Positions 25,273 through 34,604 of a stretch of DNA of 64,000 nucleotides are shown here, piece by piece. The DNA is from an uncultured Psychroserpens sp. GTDB lineage: Bacteria; Bacteroidota; Bacteroidia; Flavobacteriales; Flavobacteriaceae. The notes under the pieces are model-generated. The model searched no databases and was not told the origin of the DNA. It was given only the letters and a program-made list of their open reading frames with translations. The stretch covers positions 124,001-188,000 of the forward strand of contig CANKZZ010000002.1 in NCBI GenBank assembly GCA_947488655.1, given 5' to 3'. The position numbers and the translations under genes are program-made. Numbering within the stretch: position 1 is the stretch's first letter; each line of letters opens with the position of its first letter.

Positions 25273-25293
25273 CTTGATAAAATTGATATACTA

Positions 25294-27987
25294 TTATTTT
25301 ATAATGCTTATAACCACTGGTAGATGGACGAACCCATTAGAATCTTTAATATCAAATAATTGAAAAACAGCATTCTTGGGAAGCTTACGAAGTAGAGATT
25401 TTCCATTAGTATCTAGCGTATTTCCAGTAATTGTTCGTGTAGGTTGACCAGGTACTTTAAGTTTAAAATTGAGTACTTTTGCATCACTTAAGCTCAACTT
25501 AAAGTTGAAGGCTTCCTTGTTTGTTAGACTCACTTGATTTTCAATAGGAGTTTTGTCGTTAACTTTAACTAGCTCATCATTTTTATTTATTTTAATTGGC
25601 TCTTTAGAAATATATACTAAAGGTTGTGCTTTATCTGTATTTTTAGCAAGTAGATTAAACTCAGGATTCTTTTTTAAAATTGAAATGGCTTCATCTGATG
25701 AGATTTCTTTTTTATTGAAATAAAACTTTGCATTTTTCTTAGCCAGTTCAATTACAAAGTCTAATGTAGACTTTGGAGCAGGAGCAGGTGGTGGTGGAGG
25801 TGGAGAATCAACAATGTCATCCATTCTATGTGGTTTATTGTCTTCAAATTCAACAAAAACCTCGTTGCCAACATATACTTTCGTGATATATTGACCAGGA
25901 ATTATATCTGAGGCATTAGCTCTACTTTTACTAATAGTTTTTCCTTCTTTAGAAACTAGAAATCCTTCACTATTATAATATTTAGTTTGTTTTGCAAATT
26001 CTACATAATAATACAACTCATTATTAATCTCTATGAAACCAGTTTTGGTTTCAGCAGGAGGCGGAGGCGGTGGAGGTATTATAGGAGGAAAACTCGGAAA
26101 AGGTTGTGAAGATTCCTTTTGTTCTTTACTCATTGCTTGATATAAACCTTCTAGATATTCATAATCTTTTACTTTTATGATGCGATCTTTTAGAGGTTTA
26201 TCATTATACTTTTTTGCTAGTTTGTTATATTCCTCAAGTTGCTTTGCAGATAATATTGGTGGAGGAGGTGGTGGAGGCGGAGGGCAATTAGGAAAAGGCT
26301 CAGCATTTTTCTTTTGCTCATCACTCATTATCTTGTAGAGATATTCTAAACGTTCAATATCTTTACGTTTTATAATTCGTTTATCTTGTGGTTGTGCATT
26401 GTATTTTTTAGCTAGTGTGTTGTATTCTGCTACTTGCTCTGGTGTTGCTCCTTCTTGAAATGATTTTTGCATTGGTACAGTTGGAGCAGGACGTAAACTA
26501 TATTCTTTTAAATCTTCTTTAGTAAATTGATTATAGAATTTATCAGCTTGCGCTTTTATTATTCTAAGTTCAGAGTTATCTGTTTGCGAACCTTTTAAAT
26601 AAGCACTAATTAGATTAGAATACGTTCTGTTTAATGCTTTATAGTCACTTACATAGACTTCTTTAAAAAACTTATTATAGCCTTCTTTGGTATATAAATT
26701 ATATTGAAAAGGTTGAGGGAATTTTTCGCTTAAAGCATTTTTATAAACACTCGAGCCTACATAATATGTAATATCGTTTGCTTTATAGTTGTTCAATTCT
26801 GAATTTGATATGTGCTTTCCATCTAACCAAATTGCAAACTCCTTTTCATTTTTCCAAGATTCAAATTGAGCAGTTGTGGGTCTACTAGGTTCTACCGAAT
26901 ATAAATTAGGAGTTAATCCTTGTAGAAAAGGATGAGTCTCAACGGAGTTTCGTTGCTCTTCGCTCATAAGGTCATAGATTGCAACTATGCGCTCAAATGT
27001 GCCTACAGGTATAGAAAGTTTTGAAGAATTGTTTAATTGCTTAATCCAATCTTTGTATTCTTTCATCATTGCATCTGTTGCACCTTCGGAAATATCAGTT
27101 TCAACAGTAACTGAGTTTTTCTTAACAACCTGCTCGCGCTCTGTAAAGCCATATAACAAAATAGCTAAAACTGGTAAAATTAATAGGCTTCGCAGCCAAA
27201 TGGATGTTTTTGATGTGTGTGTTTTCATGACTGTAAATCGTTTTTTGATTGATGAATAATTAATGGCGTTTGCCAATTCTTGATGTTCGACTTTTGATGA
27301 GAAAGCCAGTAAAATGGTTTGGTATGTAGATGGTTGAATTCCGTTTTGCAATACAGCTTGGTCTGCTAAGTACTCATGATTTAGTTTGACCTCACGCTTT
27401 AGGAGATAGATTAATGGATTAAACCAAAATATGATTTGTAATAATTCTAATAAAAGCACATCAATACTATGTTTTTGTTTAGCATGAGTTTGCTCGTGTA
27501 TGAGCACTTCATGTGGTATGTCGCCAAGCTCGTACTTTTTCTTGTCAAAGAATATGTAGTTAAAAAACGTATGCGGAATTCTCAAATTAGAAACTAAGAC
27601 GTTTATAAAGCCTTCCGATTTTAATTTAGGATTACTCTTAATTCTAGAAATGATATTATTAAGATTGAAACAAAATTTTAGCAGAAATATTAAAACTCCC
27701 AATACGTAAAGTGACCATAAAATAATTGGTGTATAATCTACGTCAATAACTTCTTGAGTAGTCTCTGTCATCTCAAAATCTGGTACAACAAAAGTTGTAA
27801 ATTCTCCAACAGTTACCGGTTCTATATATTCAATAAATGTTAGATATGGTATAGTTAAAGCTACAATTAAAGCGCCTAATAAATAAAAACGTTTAAACTT
27901 ATGTATGCTAGATTGCTCTAGTATTAATTTGTAAAATAACATAAGTACAGCAAGACAAGCACTAAATTTTAAAATATAGATTACCAT
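25294..27987 (-). CDS. BlaR1-type M56 metallopeptidase with repeated modules and poly-proline linkers
   Basis: The 897-residue protein has an N-terminal membrane domain with H164-E-Q-T-H168 followed by AKQKHSID, the M56 zinc motif. A last helix (LRSLLILPVLAILLYGF) leads to a ~600-residue periplasmic region. There a ~65-residue module recurs (YNTLAKKYNAQPQDKRIIKR with YKIMSDEQKKN, then YNKLAKKYNDKPLKDRIIKV with YQAMSKEQKES). A degenerate earlier copy ends in YDLMSEEQRNS. Runs of 7-10 prolines separate the modules. It should relay a cell-envelope signal to the repressor encoded 2 nt upstream. The tail is unlike that of the M56 protein at 8810, so the two units probably sense different things. 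Confidence 0.87.
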   Translation of the reverse strand: MVIYILKFSACLAVLMLFYKLILEQSSIHKFKRFYLLGALIVALTIPYLTFIEYIEPVTVGEFTTFVVPDFEMTETTQEVIDVDYTPIILWSLYVLGVLIFLLKFCFNLNNIISRIKSNPKLKSEGFINVLVSNLRIPHTFFNYIFFDKKKYELGDIPHEVLIHEQTHAKQKHSIDVLLLELLQIIFWFNPLIYLLKREVKLNHEYLADQAVLQNGIQPSTYQTILLAFSSKVEHQELANAINYSSIKKRFTVMKTHTSKTSIWLRSLLILPVLAILLYGFTEREQVVKKNSVTVETDISEGATDAMMKEYKDWIKQLNNSSKLSIPVGTFERIVAIYDLMSEEQRNSVETHPFLQGLTPNLYSVEPSRPTTAQFESWKNEKEFAIWLDGKHISNSELNNYKANDITYYVGSSVYKNALSEKFPQPFQYNLYTKEGYNKFFKEVYVSDYKALNRTYSNLISAYLKGSQTDNSELRIIKAQADKFYNQFTKEDLKEYSLRPAPTVPMQKSFQEGATPEQVAEYNTLAKKYNAQPQDKRIIKRKDIERLEYLYKIMSDEQKKNAEPFPNCPPPPPPPPPILSAKQLEEYNKLAKKYNDKPLKDRIIKVKDYEYLEGLYQAMSKEQKESSQPFPSFPPIIPPPPPPPAETKTGFIEINNELYYYVEFAKQTKYYNSEGFLVSKEGKTISKSRANASDIIPGQYITKVYVGNEVFVEFEDNKPHRMDDIVDSPPPPPPAPAPKSTLDFVIELAKKNAKFYFNKKEISSDEAISILKKNPEFNLLAKNTDKAQPLVYISKEPIKINKNDELVKVNDKTPIENQVSLTNKEAFNFKLSLSDAKVLNFKLKVPGQPTRTITGNTLDTNGKSLLRKLPKNAVFQLFDIKDSNGFVHLPVVISIIK

Positions 27988-27989
27988 AA

Positions 27990-28355
27990 TTATTTGTTTT
28001 TAATTTCATTATCAATTAGGGCCTTCAAATCCTCTAATTCTTCTTTTGTTAAATCTGTTTCCTTTGTAAAAAAGGAGGCAAATTGTGACGCACTATCATT
28101 AAAAAATGTTTTAATTAAGGTGTTTACGTGTTTAGAGAAATAGTCTTTTTTCTTTACCAAAGGGTAATATTCACGCGATTTTCCGTAGAGCCTATAAGCC
28201 ACAAAACCTTTATCAATCATACGTTTTAAAAGCGTAGCAACAGTTGTCGTGGCAGGTTTTGGTTCTGGATAGGCGAGAAGTAAATCTTTCATAAAAGCTT
28301 TTTCTCTTTTCCAGAGATATTGCATAAGTTGTTCTTCAGAATTTGATAATTGCAT
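27990..28355 (-). CDS. BlaI/MecI/CopY family transcriptional repressor
   Basis: The 121-residue winged-helix protein begins MQLSNSEEQLMQYLWKREKAFMKDLLLAY and continues with PKPATTTVATLLKRMIDKGFVAYRLYGKSREYYP, as in BlaI/MecI. It is encoded immediately before an M56 sensor. Its promoter carries a TACA-n2-TGTA inverted repeat, the known core of BlaI/MecI operators, directly over the -7 box, so autorepression is strongly suggested. Known relatives are released by cleavage after the sensor detects its ligand. No resistance gene is adjacent. Confidence 0.93.
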   Translation of the reverse strand: MQLSNSEEQLMQYLWKREKAFMKDLLLAYPEPKPATTTVATLLKRMIDKGFVAYRLYGKSREYYPLVKKKDYFSKHVNTLIKTFFNDSASQFASFFTKETDLTKEELEDLKALIDNEIKNK

Positions 28356-28357
28356 TG

Positions 28358-28371
28358 CTCTACATGTTTAG
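28358..28371. promoter_or_regulatory. Second, imperfect BlaI-type half-site
   Basis: CTCTACATGTTTAG repeats the CTCTACA half of the main operator 19 nt away, between the expected transcription start and the blaI start codon. Confidence 0.4.
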
Positions 28372-28376
28372 AATTA

Positions 28377-28394
28377 ACTCTACAAATGTAGAGT
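28377..28394. promoter_or_regulatory. BlaI-family operator
   Basis: ACTCTACA-AA-TGTAGAGT has perfect 8-bp arms and contains the TACA/TGTA core of BlaI/MecI operators. It covers the minus-strand -7 box (28383-28390), so bound repressor would block the promoter. Confidence 0.82.
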
Positions 28395-28413
28395 AAAAAT
28401 ATTAATTATCAAA
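28383..28413 (-). promoter_or_regulatory. Consensus promoter of the blaI-M56 unit
   Basis: On the minus strand TTTG (28413-28410), exactly 19 nt, then TACATTTG (28390-28383) is a full Bacteroidota promoter. Start of transcription is expected near 28376, ~20 nt before the blaI ATG. Confidence 0.85.
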
Positions 28414-28444
28414 ATTCTATTTAATACATGTTGTTCAAATACAC

Positions 28445-28452
28445 TATATTTG
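28445..28452 (+). promoter_or_regulatory. -7 box of the M28 peptidase gene
   Basis: TATATTTG matches TAnnTTTG and ends 29 nt before the ATG at 28482. No TTTG lies 19 nt upstream. Confidence 0.5.
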
Positions 28453-28481
28453 ATTATTATAAAAAAGAAAAATTGCCCACA

Positions 28482-29852
28482 ATGAAAGCTTTTCAAATCA
28501 CCTTAATGTGTGTTTTATTAATCACATTTTCTTCCACTGCACAAAATATTCAGGATATAATTAATCAAGTAGATATTAATAAAATCTCCTTAACACTAAA
28601 TGAGTTTACAGGAGAGCAATCTACCATTGTTGATGGTAATACAGTTACCATTTTTAATAGACAACATGCTGCTAATGAGTTGGCTGGAGATTATTTAGTA
28701 GAACAACTACAAGCATTAGATAACCTAGTGGTTACTGAGCAGCCATTTAATAGTAGTGGTAGAAATGTTATCGCAACGCAAATTGGTAAAACAAATCCAA
28801 ACAATATTTATATTGTTTGTGCACATTACGATACGGTTGCAGATTTTTGTGCAGATGATAATGCAACTGGTACTGCAGCAGTGTTAGAAATTGCAAGAAT
28901 ACTATCTACACAATGTCTAGATAACACTATCGTATATGCGTTTTGGGATGAAGAAGAAATAGGTCTTCGTGGTTCTCAATTTTATGCCAACCAAGCTGCC
29001 AATAATGGAGATAATATTTTAGGTGTTTTAAATATGGATATGATTGGTTATGATGGTGATGCTGTTGGCCAACCTGGAGATAATGAATTTGATATAGATT
29101 ATAGAAATATTGCAGGATCAGTTGCAATGAAAAACGATATTCTCTCAGTTTTAAATACTTATACTTTTGATTTAAATGTCATTGAAGTTAATCCAGGCAC
29201 TACAGCTAGTGATCATGCCAGTTTTTGGGCAGAAGGATACTCTGCAGTTTTGGTCGGAGAGTCTTGGGAGACAAATGATGAAACACCATTTTATCACAGC
29301 CCACAAGATCGTGTTGCAACTTTAGATTTACCATATCTCAATGAAATGGTAAAATTAGTAACCGGTTATATGGTCACTAAAGGAGGTCTGGTTAATGTAG
29401 ATAATACCATAACACAAACGTTAACTATGTTAACTTCAAATCAAAATTCTGCAAGTTATCAATGGTTTGATGCTGCTACAAATACAGCAATTGGAGGAGA
29501 AACCAATCAATCATTTACACCAACAGTAAATGGTGTGTATTATGTTGAGGTAACATCTGGAACATGCACAGAGCGTAGTGAAGACATAATATTTGATACA
29601 CTCGGTTTAGAGTCTTTTACACAAGAGGAATTAAAAATTTATCCAATACCTGCTCAAAATTTTGTAACCATAGAATTTTCTTCGGAAATAGTAACGCAAG
29701 TAAATTTGTTTGATGTTTCAGGAAAATTAGTGCTAAATAAAACTATTGCAGAAACCACAAAATTGAATATAAAAGATTTACCTCAAGGCATTTATTTTTT
29801 GAAAGTAAACACCAAAGAAAAATCTGGAACTTATAAAATTGTAAAGGAATAG
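28482..29852 (+). CDS. Secreted M28 family zinc aminopeptidase with T9SS sorting tail
   Basis: The start is ATG 28482 (signal MKAFQITLMCVLLITFSSTAQ), since the -7 box at 28445-28452 lies inside the longer in-frame TTG-initiated version. Zinc ligands of M28 are visible: H115 (AHYDTV), the Asp pair D125-D126 (ADDNATG), E157-E158 (WDEEEIG), D186 (NMDMIGYDGD) and H272 (FYHSPQD). Residues ~385-456 are a type IX secretion sorting domain (IYPIPAQNFVTIEF, then GIYFLKVNTKE). The protein is therefore exported through the outer membrane to act on extracellular peptides. A strong terminator follows. Confidence 0.92.
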   Translation: MKAFQITLMCVLLITFSSTAQNIQDIINQVDINKISLTLNEFTGEQSTIVDGNTVTIFNRQHAANELAGDYLVEQLQALDNLVVTEQPFNSSGRNVIATQIGKTNPNNIYIVCAHYDTVADFCADDNATGTAAVLEIARILSTQCLDNTIVYAFWDEEEIGLRGSQFYANQAANNGDNILGVLNMDMIGYDGDAVGQPGDNEFDIDYRNIAGSVAMKNDILSVLNTYTFDLNVIEVNPGTTASDHASFWAEGYSAVLVGESWETNDETPFYHSPQDRVATLDLPYLNEMVKLVTGYMVTKGGLVNVDNTITQTLTMLTSNQNSASYQWFDAATNTAIGGETNQSFTPTVNGVYYVEVTSGTCTERSEDIIFDTLGLESFTQEELKIYPIPAQNFVTIEFSSEIVTQVNLFDVSGKLVLNKTIAETTKLNIKDLPQGIYFLKVNTKEKSGTYKIVKE

Positions 29853-29892
29853 AGCTATTTTAATAAAGTATCATTTTCCGAAGAAAAAAAAG

Positions 29893-29925
29893 AAAGCCAC
29901 TAAGTTGTAATTAGTGGCTTTTTTA
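29893..29925. terminator. Bidirectional terminator between M28 and M20 genes
   Basis: An 11-bp perfect stem (29893-29903 with 29911-29921), loop GTTGTAA, has an A tract on the left and a T tract on the right, serving both convergent genes. Confidence 0.9.
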
Positions 29926-29936
29926 TAGTCTAGATG

Positions 29937-31325
29937 TTATTTACTTAATTCTGTGAAATATTTATAAAATAACGGAATCGTCTCAATACCTTTAAAATAA
30001 TTCCAAACACCAAAATGTTCGTTAGGTGAGTGTATGGCATCACTATTTAAACCAAAGCCCATGAGTATAGTTTTACTTTTTAACTCTTGCTCAAATAACG
30101 ATACTATAGGTATGCTACCTCCACTTCTTTGAGGTATTGGATTTTTTCCAAAAGTATCATAATAGGCTTTTGATGCTGCTTGATAACCAATACTATCTAT
30201 AGGTGTTACATAACCTTGCCCACCATGATGAGGTTTTACTTTTACAGTTACTCCTGCAGGAGCAATACTTTCAAAATGATTTTTAAACAACGTTGTAATT
30301 TCTTCCCAATCTTGGTTTGGTACTAAACGCATAGAAATTTTAGCAAAGGCTTGGCTCGCAATCACTGTTTTGGCGCCTTCTCCTATGTAGCCTCCCCAAA
30401 TACCGTTAACATCTAATGTTGGTCTAATAGAATTACGCTCATTAGTAGAATACCCTTTTTCTCCATAAACAGAATTTATACCAATTGATTTCTCATACTC
30501 CTTTAATGAAAAAGGTGCTTTTGCCATTTCGGCTCTTTCTGCGTCAGATAGGTCTTCAACCTTATCATAAAATCCTGGGATAGTAATATGATTGTCTTCA
30601 TCATGTAAAGAGGCAATCATTTTAGTTAAAATATTTATTGGGTTGGCAACTGCACCACCATATAAACCAGAGTGCAAATCTCTATTTGGACCCGTAACTT
30701 CAACTTCTACATAACTTAAACCTCGAAGACCAGTGGTAATCGATGGGACATCTTGAGCAATCATTCCAGTATCTGAAATTAAAATCACATCATTTTTAAG
30801 TTTTTCTTGATTGTTTTTTACAAATTTTGATAGGTTAACACTTCCAACTTCTTCTTCGCCTTCTATCATAAATTTCACATTACATGGCAATTGTTGGGTC
30901 TTAGTCATAAATTCCATTGCCTTTACATGCATGTACATTTGACCTTTATCATCACAAGCGCCACGAGCAAAAATGGCACCTTCTGGGTGAATCTCTGTTT
31001 TCTTAATTACAGGTTCGTAAGGAGGTGAGTGCCATAGTTCAACAGGATCTGCAGGCTGCACATCATAATGACCGTAAACTAAAATGGTTGGTAATTTTTC
31101 GTCAATTATTTTTTCGCCATAAACAATTGGGAAACCTTCGGTCTCACATATCTCAACATGATCACATCCTGCGCTTAAAAGACTGTCTTTTATAACATGA
31201 GCTGTTTTAATAACATTGTCTTTAAAAGCTGGATCTGCACTTACAGATGGTATTCTTAATAGGTCTATAAGTTCGTTTAAAAATCTATCTTTATGTTCAT
31301 CTAAATAAGATTGAATATGCTGCAT
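29937..31325 (-). CDS. M20 family dipeptidase
   Basis: The 462-residue protein lacks a signal peptide and is cytoplasmic. Metal-site motifs of M20 peptidases are present: LVYGHYDVQPADP, GACDDKGQMYMH, EGEEEVGS and the dimerisation-domain segment TGPNRDLHSGLYGG. RSGGSIPIV and FGLNSDAIHSPNEHFGV near the C-terminus complete the site. These enzymes cleave dipeptides, fitting with the secreted M28 peptidase encoded convergently. A minus-strand -7 box, TATTTTTG, lies at 31349-31356. Confidence 0.93.
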   Translation of the reverse strand: MQHIQSYLDEHKDRFLNELIDLLRIPSVSADPAFKDNVIKTAHVIKDSLLSAGCDHVEICETEGFPIVYGEKIIDEKLPTILVYGHYDVQPADPVELWHSPPYEPVIKKTEIHPEGAIFARGACDDKGQMYMHVKAMEFMTKTQQLPCNVKFMIEGEEEVGSVNLSKFVKNNQEKLKNDVILISDTGMIAQDVPSITTGLRGLSYVEVEVTGPNRDLHSGLYGGAVANPINILTKMIASLHDEDNHITIPGFYDKVEDLSDAERAEMAKAPFSLKEYEKSIGINSVYGEKGYSTNERNSIRPTLDVNGIWGGYIGEGAKTVIASQAFAKISMRLVPNQDWEEITTLFKNHFESIAPAGVTVKVKPHHGGQGYVTPIDSIGYQAASKAYYDTFGKNPIPQRSGGSIPIVSLFEQELKSKTILMGFGLNSDAIHSPNEHFGVWNYFKGIETIPLFYKYFTELSK

Positions 31326-31348
31326 TTTTGATATTTTTTGGATTCTTT

Positions 31349-31356
31349 CAAAAATA
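31349..31356 (-). promoter_or_regulatory. -7 box of the M20 dipeptidase gene
   Basis: The minus strand reads TATTTTTG, an exact TAnnTTTG match, 24 nt before the ATG. No -33 TTTG is seen. Confidence 0.5.
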
Positions 31357-31393
31357 CAAAAACGAAGAGTATATTTTTCTTAAATAAAGTTAA

Positions 31394-31422
31394 TTGAATG
31401 TAGAAAGTATTTTTTATATTTG
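31394..31422 (+). promoter_or_regulatory. Promoter of tRNA-Leu
   Basis: TTG (31394-31396), 18 nt, then TATATTTG (31415-31422) lies 20 nt before the tRNA, the same spacing as at tRNA-Asp. A short TCCC/GGGA repeat sits between box and tRNA. Confidence 0.75.
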
Positions 31423-31442
31423 CATCCCGATTTGGGACAAAT

Positions 31443-31524
31443 GCAGGCGTGGTGGAATTGGTAGACACGCTAGACTTAGGATCTAGTGCCTTACGGTGTG
31501 AGAGTTCGAGTCTCTCCGCCTGTA
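31443..31524 (+). tRNA. tRNA-Leu (anticodon TAG)
   Basis: The 82-nt gene has acceptor arms GCAGGCG and CGCCTGT (one G-T pair) and an anticodon loop CTTAGGA with TAG at 31477-31479 on a CTAGA/TCTAG stem. It has the long class II variable arm (TGCCTTACGGTGTGA region) and a GTTCGAGTC T-loop. No CCA is encoded. Confidence 0.96.
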
Positions 31525-31533
31525 CTTAATTAG

Positions 31534-31567
31534 AAAGCTAACTTTAACGAGTTAGCTTTTTTGTTTT
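31534..31567 (+). terminator. Terminator after tRNA-Leu
   Basis: A perfect 10-bp stem (31534-31543 with 31550-31559) and TTAACG loop is followed by TTTTGTTTTT-type sequence. Confidence 0.9.
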
Positions 31568-31643
31568 TAAAACATTATGACTTATGACAGGTTTAATATT
31601 TTTTCTGTTTAAAATGTACCAGGCTAATCTTAGAATTTTTATT

Positions 31644-31676
31644 TAAAAAAAACCGCCAAGTTTTCACTTGACGGTT
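31644..31676 (-). terminator. Terminator of the minus-strand PUL arm
   Basis: On the minus strand an 11-bp stem (31676-31666 with 31661-31651, one U-G pair) and 4-nt loop is followed by eight T's. It lies 34 nt after the amylase stop. Confidence 0.9.
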
Positions 31677-31709
31677 GAAGGCTAATTCAAATACTATTAA
31701 TCAAATTTA

Positions 31710-34595
31710 TTAAAGCTTAATTAGCTTAGTTGTAAAAGTTTGACCATTATTGTTTTCAAGTTTAACGAGATAGATACTCTGTGTTAAATCTGAAATATCA
31801 TAAGCATTATCTGTTGTAAAATCTCCTTTAAAGGTCTTTACTAGTTTACCAGTGATATCAAAAATTTCTAAACTAGAAATAGCTTTGTTAGTTTTAAATG
31901 ATGTATTTACAGGATTTGGGTAAATACTAAAATCTGTATTGGCTTCAAAACTATCTGTACTTAGTGTAGAAGGCACATTTCCGAAGATTCTAAATTGTCC
32001 TGCAGGAATAGTAACAGTTGCTGCACTATAAGTAGTATTACCAGTCTCATCCATAAGATCATACCAATTACCACCTGTTGGGAAGTTGGTGTTAACCGTT
32101 TGAGAAACCACATCAAAGTTTGCTAAAACAATAACGTTTCTTAACGATGTTGTTGGAAGAGACGTGTCAAAAATATCAATACGAGGGGTTAGAGAACCTG
32201 AGTTGAGAACATATTCTCCTTCAAATACATCTTCATTAATTTTTAATTTAATTAGTCTAGCCCAATCATTATAGATTTGATTTCTATTTGCATTTCCTAA
32301 CCAATTCTCTGTCCATTGAGGTTGTGGTTTAGTATCTAATTTACAATCACCATCTGATCCTCCTGGTTCATTTACAACACCGTTATTACAGGTGAAAATC
32401 GAATTTTCCATTCCTAAGGCTGCAAAGTGCCATAACATTTTAGGACCAGGAACGGTTATACTCATTGCACCTATTGCAGGCATTCTTGATAGTGCTGTAT
32501 TTAAATCTCTAACATTATGAGATCCTGTTGAATTATTACCAAATGTTACTGCTTTATACATTAGGCGCTCCTCATCATGACTTTCTGGATAGCCCATAAC
32601 GCGTGGACCATCAAATTGCGTGCGAGAGTTATGACCAATCCCGTTTATATTGCTATTAGAGCTAAAACCCATTAGTAACTGGCTATATGGATCTGTCATT
32701 TTTCCCCACATCATAATACCTTTACCTTCTGAAAATCTATAATTTGCCCATTCTTTCTCTTCATTTTCACTTCCTAAATGTTCAAAAATCACATAATGGT
32801 CTGGGTCTAATGACCAAGAATAATCTGCATACTCTTTTAACACATCGACACGATCTTGTTGATAGCTATTGGTGCAACCTTCATTGCTAGCTGTACAATT
32901 TTGAGTAAATCCTTTTGTTAAATCCCAACGAAGTCCATCAATTTTAAAATCTTCTACCCAATGTCTTACAACACGTTTGGTGTACTCTTGTGTTAAATTA
33001 CTTTGATGATTAAAGTCTGACCCTACATTATAACTGTGTAGTGGTACTTCATTAAAATAAGGGCTATCACTACTTGGTTCTCCCCAACCATCACCATCTG
33101 GATCATCCATCCACATACGAACTAAAGGGTTTCTGCCAAAAGCGTGGTTTATAGCTATATCTAGAATAACAGCTATATCATTTTGATGACATAGATCTAT
33201 TAGTTCTTTAAATTTTTCTTCTGTACCATAAAACTTATCTAATGCCATATGAAAAGAGGTATTATAACCCCAACTTTCGTTTCCTTCAAACTCCATAACA
33301 GGCATTAATTGAATAGCATTAATATTTAGATTTTTAAAATAATCGATTCTATTAATGATATTTTGATAATTTCTATCTGCATCAAAATCTCTTACTAATA
33401 CTTCATAAACAATTAAGTCTTCTTCCTTTGGTGCATTAAAGTTTGGTACTTGCCAGTTATATGCTGCCTGTCCTGTTTGTAGAACAGTAACCTCGCGCTC
33501 TTGTCCTGCAGGATAGTTTGGTAAGTTAGGATAAGTGTTTGTAGAAATAAAAGGATCATCAAAAGGAGATAGAACTAGAGTAGAGAAAGGATCTGCTGTT
33601 TTTACTAATGCAGGAGAATTTGTTACTGGATTAGTATCAAAAACCCAATATTGATATGTTTCTATTTGACCAGGAGTTAACCCAGAAATTTCTAACCAAT
33701 ATTTACCAGTACTTGGATCACGTTTCATTGCATCTGCACTTGTTGGTTGATAATTATTGAAACTACCAGCAACTTGAATGTATTCTTTACCAGGAGCAGA
33801 TAAAACCAGTGTAGCTTTTGTTTGGTCTGTTGTATAATTAATTCCGTCCTGTAAACCAGCAGGTATTGCTTGTTCAGTAGTTCCATCAATAATGAAGACA
33901 TCAAAACTCGCTTCTCCTGTATCTGAGCTACTAGGAGGAGAACCAACAAATTTTACAGTACCACTTTCTGTTATATTAGAAATTGTTGTATTACAAGAAG
34001 GAAAACCACAAGTTCCGGTTGCTACAGATACATCGTTGTAAAATACTTCAAAAGATCCTTGTACAACTGTAGATCCTTGAAAAGCTATCGTTGCAGATAC
34101 CGTTAAGTTGTCACCAGAGTTTAATACAACAATATTGCTACTAGGTTGTGTAATATTAATATTTACAGTTCCTACCGGAAATATAAAATCTGAACATCCA
34201 TTAGCTTTTAATTCTTGAGAACCATCTTCATTTCTAAAGACCATACCAATTTGCGTTGCACTATCTGCTTCAGGTTGTGTTAAGCCATAATAGGTTTGAG
34301 GTGTAATGGTAATACTATAAGTACCATTTCCGTTATTAGTCATTTGTCCAATGCCATCATCTTGTCCATAATTTCCAACGACACTATAACCAAAAGCATT
34401 AGAATTATCACCTATACCAGAATGCATATATACTTTTGTAGGGTTGGTAAAAGCATTACAGTCTGTATCTGTACTATTAACATCTAGAGTGATAGTAACA
34501 GGTTGGTCTACTTCTATAGCGCCAACATCAAAAGTTACTTGTGCATTGCTATAAAAACTTATAAAAGCTACTATTAAAAATAATTTTATTCTCAT
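31710..34595 (-). CDS. Secreted GH13 alpha-amylase with T9SS sorting tail
   Basis: The 961-residue protein has a signal peptide (FLIVAFISFYSNAQ), ~350 residues of beta-rich N-terminal domains including a glycogen-debranching-like module (KATLVLSAPGKEYIQVAGSFNN), then a GH13 barrel. Visible catalytic regions are VILDIAINHAFG, the nucleophile D558 in GLRWDLTKGF, the acid/base region VIFEHLGSENEE and the final YPESHDEERL. The last ~80 residues are a T9SS sorting domain (IYPNPVNTSF, then IYLVKLENNNGQ). It should degrade alpha-glucan outside the cell and is the last gene of the susCDE arm, after an internal terminator. Confidence 0.93.
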   Translation of the reverse strand: MRIKLFLIVAFISFYSNAQVTFDVGAIEVDQPVTITLDVNSTDTDCNAFTNPTKVYMHSGIGDNSNAFGYSVVGNYGQDDGIGQMTNNGNGTYSITITPQTYYGLTQPEADSATQIGMVFRNEDGSQELKANGCSDFIFPVGTVNINITQPSSNIVVLNSGDNLTVSATIAFQGSTVVQGSFEVFYNDVSVATGTCGFPSCNTTISNITESGTVKFVGSPPSSSDTGEASFDVFIIDGTTEQAIPAGLQDGINYTTDQTKATLVLSAPGKEYIQVAGSFNNYQPTSADAMKRDPSTGKYWLEISGLTPGQIETYQYWVFDTNPVTNSPALVKTADPFSTLVLSPFDDPFISTNTYPNLPNYPAGQEREVTVLQTGQAAYNWQVPNFNAPKEEDLIVYEVLVRDFDADRNYQNIINRIDYFKNLNINAIQLMPVMEFEGNESWGYNTSFHMALDKFYGTEEKFKELIDLCHQNDIAVILDIAINHAFGRNPLVRMWMDDPDGDGWGEPSSDSPYFNEVPLHSYNVGSDFNHQSNLTQEYTKRVVRHWVEDFKIDGLRWDLTKGFTQNCTASNEGCTNSYQQDRVDVLKEYADYSWSLDPDHYVIFEHLGSENEEKEWANYRFSEGKGIMMWGKMTDPYSQLLMGFSSNSNINGIGHNSRTQFDGPRVMGYPESHDEERLMYKAVTFGNNSTGSHNVRDLNTALSRMPAIGAMSITVPGPKMLWHFAALGMENSIFTCNNGVVNEPGGSDGDCKLDTKPQPQWTENWLGNANRNQIYNDWARLIKLKINEDVFEGEYVLNSGSLTPRIDIFDTSLPTTSLRNVIVLANFDVVSQTVNTNFPTGGNWYDLMDETGNTTYSAATVTIPAGQFRIFGNVPSTLSTDSFEANTDFSIYPNPVNTSFKTNKAISSLEIFDITGKLVKTFKGDFTTDNAYDISDLTQSIYLVKLENNNGQTFTTKLIKL

Positions 34596-34604
34596 TTCAA
34601 TTTT

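Noticed and set aside
25780-26290. Proline-codon repeats as a phase-variable microsatellite
   Set aside because: The GGT/GGA/GGC-type triplets on the plus strand are mixed rather than a pure tandem unit, so slippage is less likely; the repeats are part of the protein design.
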